A stretch of 64,000 nucleotides of DNA, taken from NCBI RefSeq assembly GCF_025151045.1, contig NZ_CP102285.1:3720001-3784000 (forward strand), given 5' to 3'. The notes beneath the pieces were generated by a model, which had not been told where the DNA came from, did not search any database, and saw only the letters and a list, made by a program, of their open reading frames with translations. This document shows, piece by piece, positions 16,749 to 26,250 of the stretch (within the stretch, counting starts at the first letter, position 1; each line of letters begins with the position of its first letter). Made by a program: the position numbers and the translations under genes. The DNA comes from Parabacteroides johnsonii DSM 18315. GTDB taxonomy: Bacteria > Bacteroidota > Bacteroidia > Bacteroidales > Tannerellaceae.

Positions 16749-19571
16749 ATGAAGTTATTCCTCATAGATGCTTATGCATTGATTTATCGTTCTTACTACG
16801 CTTTTATCAAGAATCCGCGTATCAACTCCAAAGGTATGAACACTTCGGCCATCTTTGGTTTTATCAACAGCCTGGAAGATGTCCTGAAACGTGAAAACCC
16901 AACCCATATTGCGGTAGGCTTCGACCCGAAAGGTCCGACTTTCCGCCACGAAGCCTACGAACAATACAAGGCGCAACGGCAAGAGACACCGGAAGATATC
17001 CGCAAGTCAGTCCCTTTCATCAAAGACATCATAGAAGCCTACAACATCCCGATACTGGAAGTCCCGCGCTATGAGGCCGACGATGTCATCGGTACGGTTG
17101 CCAAGCAAGCCGAGAAAGAAGGTTTCGAGGTTTATATGATGACACCCGATAAAGATTATGGTCAGTTGGTGTCCGAACATATATTCATGTACCGTCCTCG
17201 CTTCGGCGGTGATTACGAGATTATGGGAATACCCGAAGTTCTGGGCAAATACGGCCTGACATCCGTCGACCAGGTGATCGATCTTTTAGGACTGATGGGC
17301 GACAGTTCCGATAATATTCCCGGATGTCCGGGTGTCGGTGAAAAGACTGCCCAGAAATTATTGGCCGAATTCGGAACAATCGAAAATCTTTTGGAAAACA
17401 CCGACAAGCTGAAAGGTTCCCTTCAGAAGAAGGTTACGGAGAACACAGAACAAATCCGTTTCTCCAAATTTCTGGCAACAATCAAGACGGATGTCCCAAT
17501 CCAGTTCGATGCCGCCAAATGCATCCGGGAAAAAGTGAACGAAGAGCGCCTCGTAGAGATTTACACCGAATTAGAATTTAGAACATTTATTAACAGAATG
17601 GACAGAGAACCGGAAAAAGCCAAAACGGAGTCCAAAGCAGCACCGGCACCGGCAAAAACCGGCACAAGGAAAAAAGCAGCTCCGACAGGCCCGATTCAAG
17701 GCTCGCTCTTTGAAGAATTTGCGGCCGAACCTACGACTGTTCCCAAATATTCGACTCTCGCGAACTTAAAATCCACCCCTCATACTTATCATCTTGTTGA
17801 TACAGAGGAAAAGAGGATAGAATTAGGGCGTTTTTTGAGCGAACAGGATTTTTTTGCTTTTGACACGGAAACAGATGGTATAGACCCAATGAAGGCCGGA
17901 TTGGTCGGAATGTCATTTGCCGTGAAGGAAAACGAAGCTTGGTACGTCCCTGTTCCGGCAGCCCGCGAAGAAGCAGACAAAGTTCTTGCCCACTTCTCCC
18001 CCGCCCTGCAAAATCCGAAATCGTTCAAGATCGGACAAAACATAAAATTCGATATCCTTGTCGTCCGCAAATATGGAATCCGGATAGCCGGCCCTCTATT
18101 CGATACGATGATCGCTCATTACCTTTTGAATCCCGAATTGCGTCATGGCATGGACTACCTTGCCGAAACATACCTTAAATATAAAACGGTACGCATCGAG
18201 GAACTGATCGGTCCGAAAGGTAGAAAACAACTTTGCATGCGCGATGTCCCCATTCCACAGGTAGCCGAATACGCAGCCGAGGATGCAGATATCACGCTCA
18301 AGCTGAAAAACTATTTTGCCCCCTGTCTGGACAAAGAAGGACTCGAATCGCTTTTCTATGATATCGAGATGCCTTTAATATATGTATTAGCCGAAATGGA
18401 ATATACGGGAGTGACGCTCGACACCATCGCCTTAAAGCAATCATCCGAAGAACTGACGACCGCACTCAAGAAGTTGGAAAAAGAAATTTATGAATTGGCA
18501 GGAATAAAGTTCAACATCAATTCCGCCCGCCAGGTCGGCGAAGTTCTTTTCGATCACCTCAAGATAGAAGAAAAAGCGAAGAAGACGAAAACTGGCAGCT
18601 ACAGCACGAGTGAAGAAATACTGGAGAAAATGCGCTCCAAACATCCCGTCGTAGAAAAACTGCTCGAATATCGCGGACTGAAAAAGCTACTCAGCACCTA
18701 TATCGACGCATTGCCCGAACTGATCAACCCGGAAACCGGCAAGATACACACGTCCTACAACCAAGCAGTCACCTCGACTGGCCGCCTCAGCTCGACCAAC
18801 CCGAATCTACAGAATATTCCGGTGCGCGACGAATTAGGACGTGAAATCCGGAAAGCCTTTACAGCCGAAAATGAAGATTGTATTTTCTTCTCCGCCGACT
18901 ATTCGCAGATCGAACTCCGTATCATGGCTCACCTCAGCCAGGATGCCCATATGATAGAAGCCTTCCGCAGCGGGGCCGACATCCATGCCGCCACAGCTGC
19001 CAAAATATACGGCATTCCGGTCGAAGAAGTCACTTCCGACATGCGCCGGAAAGCGAAAACGGCCAATTTCGGCATTATCTACGGAATCTCTGTCTTCGGG
19101 TTGGCCGAACGGCTGAACATCCCTCGCGCAGAATCGAAAGAGTTGATCGAAGGCTACTTCAAGACTTATCCAGACATCCGCGCCTACATGGACGAAAGCA
19201 TCGAGGTGGCGAAAGAAAAAGGATATGTAGAGACGATTTACAAACGTAAACGTTTCCTACCGGATATCAACTCCCATAACGCAATCGTGCGGGGATATGC
19301 CGAACGAAACGCGATCAACGCTCCGATCCAGGGCAGTGCTGCCGACATCATCAAGGTGGCCATGGTCCGCATCTTCAACCGTTTCGAAACCGAGGGCCTG
19401 AAAAGCAAGATGATCCTCCAGGTACACGATGAATTGAACTTTAACGTCTACAAAGACGAAATGGAAAAAGTAAAACAAATCGTATTGGATGAAATGGAAA
19501 ATGCGATCCAACTGCAAGTTCCCCTGATCGCCGACTGCGGTGAAGGGGTGAACTGGCTGGAAGCGCATTAA
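16749..19571 (+). CDS. polA: DNA polymerase I
   Basis: A 940-residue repair and Okazaki-fragment polymerase. Order of domains: 5'-3' exonuclease (residues 1 to about 290), a charged Ala/Lys/Pro-rich linker (about 290-315), a 3'-5' exonuclease with the first acidic motif intact (FDTETDG), and the family A polymerase with motif A (DYSQIELR), motif B (RRKAKTANFGIIYG) and motif C (QVHDEL). The ATG at 16749 is used; an in-frame GTG 12 bases upstream is less likely. It is divergent from the polyprenyl synthase gene. Confidence 0.97.
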   Translation: MKLFLIDAYALIYRSYYAFIKNPRINSKGMNTSAIFGFINSLEDVLKRENPTHIAVGFDPKGPTFRHEAYEQYKAQRQETPEDIRKSVPFIKDIIEAYNIPILEVPRYEADDVIGTVAKQAEKEGFEVYMMTPDKDYGQLVSEHIFMYRPRFGGDYEIMGIPEVLGKYGLTSVDQVIDLLGLMGDSSDNIPGCPGVGEKTAQKLLAEFGTIENLLENTDKLKGSLQKKVTENTEQIRFSKFLATIKTDVPIQFDAAKCIREKVNEERLVEIYTELEFRTFINRMDREPEKAKTESKAAPAPAKTGTRKKAAPTGPIQGSLFEEFAAEPTTVPKYSTLANLKSTPHTYHLVDTEEKRIELGRFLSEQDFFAFDTETDGIDPMKAGLVGMSFAVKENEAWYVPVPAAREEADKVLAHFSPALQNPKSFKIGQNIKFDILVVRKYGIRIAGPLFDTMIAHYLLNPELRHGMDYLAETYLKYKTVRIEELIGPKGRKQLCMRDVPIPQVAEYAAEDADITLKLKNYFAPCLDKEGLESLFYDIEMPLIYVLAEMEYTGVTLDTIALKQSSEELTTALKKLEKEIYELAGIKFNINSARQVGEVLFDHLKIEEKAKKTKTGSYSTSEEILEKMRSKHPVVEKLLEYRGLKKLLSTYIDALPELINPETGKIHTSYNQAVTSTGRLSSTNPNLQNIPVRDELGREIRKAFTAENEDCIFFSADYSQIELRIMAHLSQDAHMIEAFRSGADIHAATAAKIYGIPVEEVTSDMRRKAKTANFGIIYGISVFGLAERLNIPRAESKELIEGYFKTYPDIRAYMDESIEVAKEKGYVETIYKRKRFLPDINSHNAIVRGYAERNAINAPIQGSAADIIKVAMVRIFNRFETEGLKSKMILQVHDELNFNVYKDEMEKVKQIVLDEMENAIQLQVPLIADCGEGVNWLEAH

Positions 19572-19611
19572 CAAAAACATATAAAGCGTATAAATCATAT
19601 CATTTATACAT

Positions 19612-19619
19612 TATCTTTG
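19612..19619 (+). promoter_or_regulatory. Promoter -7 box of a structured RNA
   Basis: TATCTTTG matches TAnnTTTG, 40 bases after the polA stop and with no open frame starting nearby. It would begin transcription near 19626, upstream of the long hairpin at 19685-19833. Confidence 0.55.
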
Positions 19620-19625
19620 TCGTGA

Positions 19626-19862
19626 ACTTTATTGCAAAGAGTTGCAATATCACATAGTAAAACAGAAGCGTTATCATATTGTCCTTAAGCAAGAAAATCG
19701 CCAATTTTTCATCCAGCAAGGACAGTAGACAACAATTGCCTCACGTTTTTTGTATATATACATAAATATATAAACATTAAGCGTGGGCTGTTGTCTATCT
19801 GCTGGATAGGTGTTTGGCGATACCTCTTGCTTGGATAGATGGCAGTTCCCACGCTTTTATTT
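19626..19862 (+). ncRNA. Structured RNA candidate, 6S-like long hairpin
   Basis: Between polA and the next gene there is a long imperfect inverted repeat. Its 5' arm (19689-19745) and 3' arm (19782-19831) pair in ordered blocks: GCAAGA/TCTTGC, TCGCCAA/TTGGCGA, ATCCAGCA/TGCTGGAT, TAGACAACA/TGTTGTCTA and CACG/CGTG, separated by internal loops, with an AT-rich apical loop. AGCGTGGG (19780) can alternatively pair with CCCACGCT (19848), which is followed by a T-rich tract and looks like a terminator. A promoter box precedes it. A rod of this form resembles 6S RNA, which Bacteroidales are reported to encode; a cis-acting leader for the next gene is the alternative. Ends are approximate. Confidence 0.55.
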
Positions 19863-19903
19863 TGTTTTCCATCTTAGGGAACAGATGGAGCAATCGAGAA
19901 ATT

Positions 19904-20575
19904 ATGTATTTCATATTCCCAGACAATCTTCCGGTATCCGTACAAAAGGCGGCATTCGAATTCACATCCGAACAGTTCCCCTTGTATCATTACATAACAC
20001 CGGATACAGAGATACTGAATCAGGGTATTTCAATCGCTATACCGGATGAAGCCAGCCATATCCGTTCCATCCGCCTCACCACATCCCTAAGCCATTTCAT
20101 TTACTATTATCCTGAAAAAGGATATAAGATCGCGCAAGGCATCCATCTTCCCCCCTTCCGGGTTCCGACAGTCGGAGATCTTTATGCAAACGGAGTGGTT
20201 ATACAGACCGGGGTAGATTCTTCCGGTCAGCAGATAGAACCCGATATAATCCCTTATAAAGGTTCGGTAATGGAGATACAGGAACAGACACTCGATTATT
20301 TCGATGCCTTAATTTATTGCGAGTCTATTTCCGAAGGGACTTTAGACAACTGGCATCTGCCGGATATGCTCAATTTGGTATTGCTGCACACCAGGCAACG
20401 GGAATTTAACATGCTTCTTGCCAAGCATCAGGGAACTTTGTTATACGACGAGGAATACTGGTGCAAAGACAACAGCGTGATCGACCTAGGAGTAGCGTTC
20501 AATATGGCAAACAGCAGCCTCGATATATGCCCTAAAAAGGAAAAGCGGCAAGTTCGGGCTATACTGGATTATTAG
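19904..20575 (+). CDS. Hypothetical protein with Lcl/DUF1566-like C-terminus
   Basis: A 223-residue protein with no signal peptide or membrane segment. I recognise no family firmly; the C-terminal half (DNWHLPDMLNLVLLHTRQREF ... EEYWCKD ... VRAILDY) follows the order of conserved positions in DUF1566/Lcl-type domains. The start is put at the ATG at 19904, since the frame upstream of it runs through the structured RNA and its terminator-like hairpin. Function unknown. Confidence 0.65.
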   Translation: MYFIFPDNLPVSVQKAAFEFTSEQFPLYHYITPDTEILNQGISIAIPDEASHIRSIRLTTSLSHFIYYYPEKGYKIAQGIHLPPFRVPTVGDLYANGVVIQTGVDSSGQQIEPDIIPYKGSVMEIQEQTLDYFDALIYCESISEGTLDNWHLPDMLNLVLLHTRQREFNMLLAKHQGTLLYDEEYWCKDNSVIDLGVAFNMANSSLDICPKKEKRQVRAILDY

Positions 20576-20667
20576 AATACTCAAAATCCTCTCCCGCTTA
20601 TTCGCCCAAACAATATTTTCTATATTCGGTTCGCCTGCATCCGGCAACATAAATACAAAAGAATCCT

Positions 20668-20675
20668 TATCTTTG
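20668..20675 (+). promoter_or_regulatory. Promoter -7 box of ychF
   Basis: TATCTTTG matches TAnnTTTG and lies 45 bases before the ychF ATG. Confidence 0.55.
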
Positions 20676-20719
20676 CAGTCTGAAAACAAAGTTTGAATAA
20701 ATCATAACAACAAAATAGA

Positions 20720-21823
20720 ATGGCATTACAATGTGGCATAGTAGGACTTCCCAACGTAGGAAAGTCTACTCTTTTCAACTGCTTATCGAATGCAAAAGCA
20801 CAGTCTGCTAACTTCCCGTTTTGTACGATCGAACCGAATGTCGGCGTGATCACCGTACCGGACGAACGTTTGAACAAGCTGGCAGAAATCGAACATCCCC
20901 AACGTGTTATCCCTACTACGGTGGAAATCGTAGACATCGCCGGCCTTGTAAAAGGCGCCAGCAAAGGAGAAGGGCTGGGAAACAAATTCCTCGCCAATAT
21001 CCGCGAAACAGATGCAATCCTGCACGTATTACGTTGTTTCGATGATGACAATATCGTTCATGTGGACGGTCGTGTCGATCCGGTTCGCGACAAGGAAATC
21101 ATCGACGCCGAATTACAGATTAAAGACCTGGAAACCATCGATAGCCGGATCGCCAAAGTGCAGAAACAGGCTCAGACCGGTGGTGACAAGCAAGCTAAAA
21201 TAGCTTATGAGGTGCTTTGCAAATACAAGGAAGCACTGGAACAGGGTAAAAGTGCCCGCACCGTCTCTTTCGATACGAAAGACGAGCAGAAGATCGCACA
21301 CGATCTGTTCCTGTTGACCGACAAACCGGTCATGTATGTCTGCAACGTAGATGAAGCCAGTGCCGTGAACGGGAATAAATATGTAGAGGCCGTCCGTGAA
21401 GCTGTGAAAGACGAAGGAGCTGAAATCTTAGTCGTAGCGGCCAAGATCGAAAGCGAAATTGCCGAATTCGACACCTACGAGGAACGCCAGATGTTCTTAC
21501 AAGAGATCGGTTTGGAAGAATCCGGTGTTGCCCGCCTGATCAAATCCGCTTACAAGCTCTTGAACCTGCAAACATTCCTGACAGCCGGTCCCGATGAATG
21601 CCGCGCCTGGACGTTCCATAAAGGCTGGAAGGCCCCGCAATGCGCCGGTGTGATCCATACCGACTTCGAAAAAGGCTTTATCCGTGCCGAAGTCATCAAA
21701 TATGAGGATTATATCTCCTATGGTTCGGAATCTGCAGTAAAAGAAGCAGGAAAGATGAGTGTCGAAGGAAAAGAATATATCGTCCAGGATGGTGATATCA
21801 TGCATTTCCGCTTTAATGTGTAA
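20720..21823 (+). CDS. ychF: Redox-regulated ATPase YchF
   Basis: A 367-residue Obg-family P-loop protein that binds ATP rather than GTP and associates with ribosomes. G1 is GLPNVGKSTLFNCL (residues 8-21), G3 is DIAGLVKGASKGEGLGNKFL (about 72-91), and G4 is the YchF-type NVDE instead of NKxD. A coiled coil and a C-terminal TGS domain follow. It has its own promoter box at 20668. Length is standard. Confidence 0.97.
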   Translation: MALQCGIVGLPNVGKSTLFNCLSNAKAQSANFPFCTIEPNVGVITVPDERLNKLAEIEHPQRVIPTTVEIVDIAGLVKGASKGEGLGNKFLANIRETDAILHVLRCFDDDNIVHVDGRVDPVRDKEIIDAELQIKDLETIDSRIAKVQKQAQTGGDKQAKIAYEVLCKYKEALEQGKSARTVSFDTKDEQKIAHDLFLLTDKPVMYVCNVDEASAVNGNKYVEAVREAVKDEGAEILVVAAKIESEIAEFDTYEERQMFLQEIGLEESGVARLIKSAYKLLNLQTFLTAGPDECRAWTFHKGWKAPQCAGVIHTDFEKGFIRAEVIKYEDYISYGSESAVKEAGKMSVEGKEYIVQDGDIMHFRFNV

Positions 21824-21843
21824 TTTCCTAAAACAAATACATT

Positions 21844-23256
21844 ATGATTAATAAAACCAGTACAGTGTTCATCGCAGCCTTGATCAGCATCTTAGGGCTT
21901 ACCGGCTGCGTACGATACAACGTTGCAGAACCGTTAAACCGTTTCAGCAGCCCCGAAATGGGGACTGCCGACGGCAATGAAATAACCGTAACAGCCGGAT
22001 CGACTTGGTTTGCCGAAGGAGAATATGAGAACTTCATATTAACCGGACAGGCCCGCACCGAGGAAAATGCGGAAGCGGCATTGCTATTCCATACCGACGG
22101 GACGTCAGGCTATGAAGTGGCCTTCCGGAACGGAGCCATCGACGGCACACGTAAAAGCGGCAGCCTCACCTCTGTACGTAACCTCTACCGTTCGCTGGCT
22201 GAAGACGGAAAATGGTTCGACTTCGAAATTGCGGTACGCGGGCATAACATATCGGTTGCCATAAACGATACGGTGGTAGTATGTTATACTGAGCCCGAAC
22301 ATCCCTATCGGACAAAAGAATATGCCGGGCGTCTGCTCAGCAACGGTTCAATCGCGCTAAAAGGCAGGAACGGTGATGTCGCTTTTCGTAACCTCAACAT
22401 GACTCGTTTGAAAAAAGACGCGGTCAATGAAGCAGACACAATGCCGCGGATAGACGAACAGAACGATGCCGTCATCCGTTTCCAACAGCAGAACTTCCCT
22501 GTGATAGACTACCATGTGCATTTGAAAGGCGGCCTGACGAAGGAGATGGCGCACGCCATGTCGATGAACTACGGTATCAACTATGGTGTAGCTCCCAATG
22601 CGGGCGAGGGTGGCGTAGGCCGTATGCTTGCTGACGACAAGGAAGTGTATGAATACTACAACGAAGTAAAAGACATGCCTTTCCTGCGCGGCGTACAAGG
22701 TGAAGGCCGCAAATGGACAGCCACCTTCTCACAAAAGGCTTTAGGTGTATTCGACTACCTCTTTACCGACGGAATGACCATTGTGGACCATAAAGGGCGC
22801 CTATCAAGGATATACCGCCCCGAAGAGGTACACTACGACGGTGTTACCAAAGAACAATATATGGACCATCTAGTGGACCAAACCGTCAAGATTCTGACCA
22901 ACGAACCGGCCGACATCTATGCCAACCCGACTTTCCTGCCGGAAGAGCTGAATGCAGAGTATGCCAAATACTGGACCGACGAGCGTATCGACCGCGTCCT
23001 GGATGTATTGGAAAAATACAACATCGCACTTGAAATCAATGCACGTTATAAGATTCCAAGCTTCGACATCATCCGCAAAGCGAAAGAACGTGGAATCAAG
23101 TTCACTTTCGGTACGAACAATGTCGATGCCGATTTCGGCAAACTGGAATATTGTCTGCAAGCCGTCGACGAATGCGGTCTGACAACAGAAGATCTCTGGT
23201 TCCCGACCATGAGCGTACGTGGCACTCGCGAAGTGGTACTGTATAATAAGTGGTAA
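21844..23256 (+). CDS. Lipoprotein with DUF1080-like domain and PHP-like metal-dependent hydrolase domain
   Basis: A 470-residue lipoprotein (lipobox LTGC after a short signal). The first half (about residues 40-190) is a concanavalin-like DUF1080 / 3-keto-disaccharide hydrolase-type sheet domain (AALLFHTDGTSGYEVAFRNG ... GSIALKGRNGDVAFRNLNM). The second half begins VIDYHVHLKGGL and continues with LEINARYKIPS and KFTFGTNNVDAD, matching PHP-type metal phosphoesterase barrels. The combination suggests an envelope hydrolase for a sugar or phosphosugar; the substrate is unknown. It starts 20 bases after ychF but is unrelated to it. Confidence 0.7.
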   Translation: MINKTSTVFIAALISILGLTGCVRYNVAEPLNRFSSPEMGTADGNEITVTAGSTWFAEGEYENFILTGQARTEENAEAALLFHTDGTSGYEVAFRNGAIDGTRKSGSLTSVRNLYRSLAEDGKWFDFEIAVRGHNISVAINDTVVVCYTEPEHPYRTKEYAGRLLSNGSIALKGRNGDVAFRNLNMTRLKKDAVNEADTMPRIDEQNDAVIRFQQQNFPVIDYHVHLKGGLTKEMAHAMSMNYGINYGVAPNAGEGGVGRMLADDKEVYEYYNEVKDMPFLRGVQGEGRKWTATFSQKALGVFDYLFTDGMTIVDHKGRLSRIYRPEEVHYDGVTKEQYMDHLVDQTVKILTNEPADIYANPTFLPEELNAEYAKYWTDERIDRVLDVLEKYNIALEINARYKIPSFDIIRKAKERGIKFTFGTNNVDADFGKLEYCLQAVDECGLTTEDLWFPTMSVRGTREVVLYNKW

Positions 23257-23303
23257 CTTAATACATTTACGATATATTAGTAATTCCGTACTGCATAAAT
23301 ATT

Positions 23304-23311
23304 TATCTTTG
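23304..23311 (+). promoter_or_regulatory. Promoter -7 box of the beta-propeller/TonB lipoprotein
   Basis: TATCTTTG matches TAnnTTTG. It lies downstream of an in-frame TTG-type extension of the next gene, so translation should start at the ATG at 23336. Confidence 0.6.
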
Positions 23312-23335
23312 TGGCAAACCTCAAAGATAAATATT

Positions 23336-24922
23336 ATGAAGGTACGACAGATCTTCTATTCTTTTTTGGCAGCATCTCTTCTGGGAGCTTGCTCCGATAC
23401 CGATCCATCCGGTAATTTCTCTTTAAACGACTGTCCGCAAGTGGCTATCCGGCAACTGGTTGGAAACGATAGCGTAGTCGTCTGTAATCTCGACCTGATA
23501 AAAGATACACTGAACATCCCGCTCAGCCAACTCATTGACGACTTCAAAATCATTAAATTAGACTCGAAAGACGAGGCATTGGTAAAAAGTTATTTTACCC
23601 ATATAACAGATAACTATATCGGTGTCTACTCCGGGAGAATGATCCCTTACAAACTCTTCGACAAAGAAGGAAATTTCCTGCGTACAATCGGGAGTATCGG
23701 ACAAGGGCCGAATGAATATACCCTGATATATGACAGTCAGATAGACGAGAAAAACAAGAGAGTCTACCTCCTGCCCTGGAATACAAAACAGCTGCTCGTA
23801 TATGACTTCGATGGCAACAACCTCCCTCCTGTTCCACTACCGACTCGAATACCCAAAGGCATTTTCCAGGTAGATACAGACAAGGAGATCGTCACAATAG
23901 GCATTCTACCTTTCCGCTATATGGAAAATAAATCCATAATATGGCAACAGGATATGAAAGGTAACATTATACAGGAAACAGATGCCACGCCTTTTTTCAC
24001 GTATGACGATTTCAGCAATGAAGTCAGCAATAACCAAAATACGGGACAGTTCGACTTCTACATTTTCCATTGGGGAGCACAGGAAGACTCATTATATCAT
24101 TACGATAAAGCTGCCAACCGCTTAGTTCCTATCTTTACAATCCCGTTCGAAACAGAGGAAATCCCCAAGCATGACTATATAGAATTGCCTGGTCACTATA
24201 TAGCCGAAATCACAACGAAGGTCGTGGGCGGAACCAGCATGGGAGGGATGAATATACTCGTAGACAAACAGACTTTAAAAGGATGTTACTTCAATCTCGT
24301 CAATGATTTCCTGGGAAATATGCTCATTACACGTCCCATTTTCTATTTCCAGGACGGCAAGTTCACCCTAAACATGGACCCGGGAAATCTGCTTGATGCC
24401 TTAGAGACTGTCCTGGCAAAATCCGCAAAACTACCGGATGCCGAGATACAAAAGCTAACGGAATTCAAAAATTCCATCTCCATTGATGACAATAATTATC
24501 TTCTCACCGGCAAATTAAAACAGGAAGCGAAGAAACTGACGGCTTCTACAGGAGCAGAAGCAATTCCCATACAGATAAAAAGCACAAAAGAAACTGGAAC
24601 CATTGACAGTACGGAGCAGGAAAACCCAGACCTCATTTATTATACCGCTACGCTGGAGACTTGGAAAAGCTATTTTCCTGTTCATAACAAATACAAAGAC
24701 TGGGATTCCAAAAACGCAAAACAGGTACTGATCGGAGCAAATATCGACAAATATGGTAAACCACATGACGTTAAGATCATCAAAAGCAGTGGTATTAAAG
24801 AATTGGATGAAGAGGCCATGCGCCTAATACAGGAAGCTCCGATCGTTCCTGCTAAAAATAAGGATGGAAAAAATGTAGAACAAACCAATTGGGGTATCCC
24901 GGTCTATTTTCCTCCCAGATAA
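23336..24922 (+). CDS. 6-bladed beta-propeller lipoprotein fused to a TonB C-terminal domain
   Basis: A 528-residue lipoprotein: signal and lipobox (LLGAC), then a BF3164-like 6-bladed beta-propeller (SQLIDDFKIIKLD ... FDKEGNFLRTIGSIGQGPNEY), and from about residue 435 a TonB C-terminal domain (VLIGANIDKYGKPHDVKIIKSSGIKELDEEAMRLI ... WGIPVYF). It is related to the propeller genes at 2029 and 3234, but those lack the TonB part. TonB C-domains touch the TonB box of outer-membrane receptors; here there is no N-terminal membrane helix, only a lipid anchor, so energy transfer is unlikely and a binding role is inferred. Confidence 0.82.
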   Translation: MKVRQIFYSFLAASLLGACSDTDPSGNFSLNDCPQVAIRQLVGNDSVVVCNLDLIKDTLNIPLSQLIDDFKIIKLDSKDEALVKSYFTHITDNYIGVYSGRMIPYKLFDKEGNFLRTIGSIGQGPNEYTLIYDSQIDEKNKRVYLLPWNTKQLLVYDFDGNNLPPVPLPTRIPKGIFQVDTDKEIVTIGILPFRYMENKSIIWQQDMKGNIIQETDATPFFTYDDFSNEVSNNQNTGQFDFYIFHWGAQEDSLYHYDKAANRLVPIFTIPFETEEIPKHDYIELPGHYIAEITTKVVGGTSMGGMNILVDKQTLKGCYFNLVNDFLGNMLITRPIFYFQDGKFTLNMDPGNLLDALETVLAKSAKLPDAEIQKLTEFKNSISIDDNNYLLTGKLKQEAKKLTASTGAEAIPIQIKSTKETGTIDSTEQENPDLIYYTATLETWKSYFPVHNKYKDWDSKNAKQVLIGANIDKYGKPHDVKIIKSSGIKELDEEAMRLIQEAPIVPAKNKDGKNVEQTNWGIPVYFPPR

Positions 24923-24929
24923 TGTAGTC

Positions 24930-25202
24930 ATGACCCGTATTCGTCTTTATATAGTATTCTTTCGTACGACGTTGCTAACCAGCATTGTCATTGAAGTGGC
25001 TCTCGCTTTCTTGGCTTTTATCCTCCATTCAAGGGATTTTATCGGCAGCATGCTGCTATTCACCCCTACGTTCGGACTGGGGATGGATTTGCTTTATAAA
25101 GAAGGATCAATGCTACCTGAAGGAAATCAAAGAAAAAGAAGAATTAATCCCTTACGGTTATTATCGTCCCGGCTAATTTTAGTATCTTTCCGCACATATT
25201 AA
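24930..25202 (+). CDS. Small membrane protein, possibly frameshifted
   Basis: A 90-residue open frame starting seven bases after the previous stop. Residues 1-58 contain two hydrophobic helices (LYIVFFRTTLLTSIVIEVALAFLAFIL and a second one) resembling short Bacteroides membrane proteins. The tail (QRKRRINPLRLLSSRLILV) is not like those; the +1 frame over 25100-25176 instead gives YLKEIKEKEELIPYGYYRPG, which looks more natural. A one-base shift near 25105 is possible. Function unknown. Confidence 0.4.
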   Translation: MTRIRLYIVFFRTTLLTSIVIEVALAFLAFILHSRDFIGSMLLFTPTFGLGMDLLYKEGSMLPEGNQRKRRINPLRLLSSRLILVSFRTY

Positions 25203-25214
25203 TTCTCAATCATT

Positions 25215-26138
25215 ATGAAAACCTGTTGTATGATTCTTTTAGCGGCCTTCACGTCGCTCGCATCCGCCCAACAGAACGGCGTAACCAGCATATTGGAAGT
25301 ACTGGACGTAACAAACGGTAGGCGCACCGTAGTCAAAGAATTCCCCTACCGTATCGAAGCACCAAACTGGACGCCCGACGGCCGGTGGCTCGTGTATAAT
25401 AGCGGAGGAAAACTGTACAAACTCTCACCCGATTCGCCCGGCGAACCTGAAATGATAAACACCGGCTTTGCCACCCGCTGCAACAACGACCATGTCATAG
25501 CTGCCGACGGCAAGCAGATAGCTATCAGCCACGGGACAAAAGAAGACGGCAAATCACGCATCTATACCCTTCCGATGCAAGGAGGGACACCTCGCCTGAT
25601 CACCCCGATAGCCCCCAGCTACCTGCACGGTTGGAGTCCGGATGGACGGCAACTCGCCTATTGTGCCGACCGGAAAGGCAATTATGACATTTACGTTATT
25701 CCGGTTGAAGGAGGAGAAGAAATACGCCTGACGACAGCAGAAGGATTGGACGATGGTCCCGAATATTCTCCTTGCGGAGAATATATCTGGTTCAATTCTG
25801 TACGCACGGGTTTGATGCAGGTATGGAGAATGAAAAAAGACGGCTCCGAACAAACCCAGATGACATTCGACGAAACCCGCAATTCCTGGTTTCCCCACAT
25901 CTCTCCCGACGGTAAATCCGTCATCTTTATTACCTATTATAAAGGAGACCTGGAACCAGAGCAGCATCTTCCCAACAAGAACGTAGAACTCAGGATTATG
26001 CCAGCCACGGGAGGAGAGCCAAAAACATTAGTCAAGCTATTCGGAGGACAGGGAACGATCAATGTCAATTCCTGGGCTCCGGACAGCAGGCGCGTAGCAT
26101 TCGTCAGTTACCGCCTCTCCTCTCCTTCCTCCAAATAA
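25215..26138 (+). CDS. TolB-like WD40/beta-propeller periplasmic protein
   Basis: A 307-residue protein with a signal peptide ([18 protein letters not shown]) and repeated TolB-type PD40 blades, each with WSPDG/SPDG turns: [54 protein letters not shown] and [12 protein letters not shown]. It is shorter than TolB and lacks its N-terminal domain. Similar proteins in Bacteroidetes are annotated as transporters or periplasmic components of Tol; the actual role is unknown. A strong terminator follows. Confidence 0.85.
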   Translation: MKTCCMILLAAFTSLASAQQNGVTSILEVLDVTNGRRTVVKEFPYRIEAPNWTPDGRWLVYNSGGKLYKLSPDSPGEPEMINTGFATRCNNDHVIAADGKQIAISHGTKEDGKSRIYTLPMQGGTPRLITPIAPSYLHGWSPDGRQLAYCADRKGNYDIYVIPVEGGEEIRLTTAEGLDDGPEYSPCGEYIWFNSVRTGLMQVWRMKKDGSEQTQMTFDETRNSWFPHISPDGKSVIFITYYKGDLEPEQHLPNKNVELRIMPATGGEPKTLVKLFGGQGTINVNSWAPDSRRVAFVSYRLSSPSSK

Positions 26139-26143
26139 ACATT

Positions 26144-26172
26144 CTTGGCGGTGTCAAAACCGCCAAGCTTTT
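26144..26172 (+). terminator. Rho-independent terminator after the TolB-like gene
   Basis: CTTGGCGGT (26144-26152) pairs with ACCGCCAAG (26159-26167) around a six-base loop, followed by CTTTTCC. Confidence 0.8.
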
Positions 26173-26205
26173 CCATTGATAAACACGACTCCCAAGAAAT
26201 AAAAA

Positions 26206-26230
26206 AAGGAATGCCATGACGACATTCCTT
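26206..26230 (-). terminator. Terminator of the 26-codon small gene
   Basis: On the minus strand AAGGAATG pairs with CATTCCTT around a nine-base loop and is followed by a seven-T run (plus-strand A tract 26201-26207). Confidence 0.7.
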
Positions 26231-26250
26231 ACCAGACACACATTTACCTC

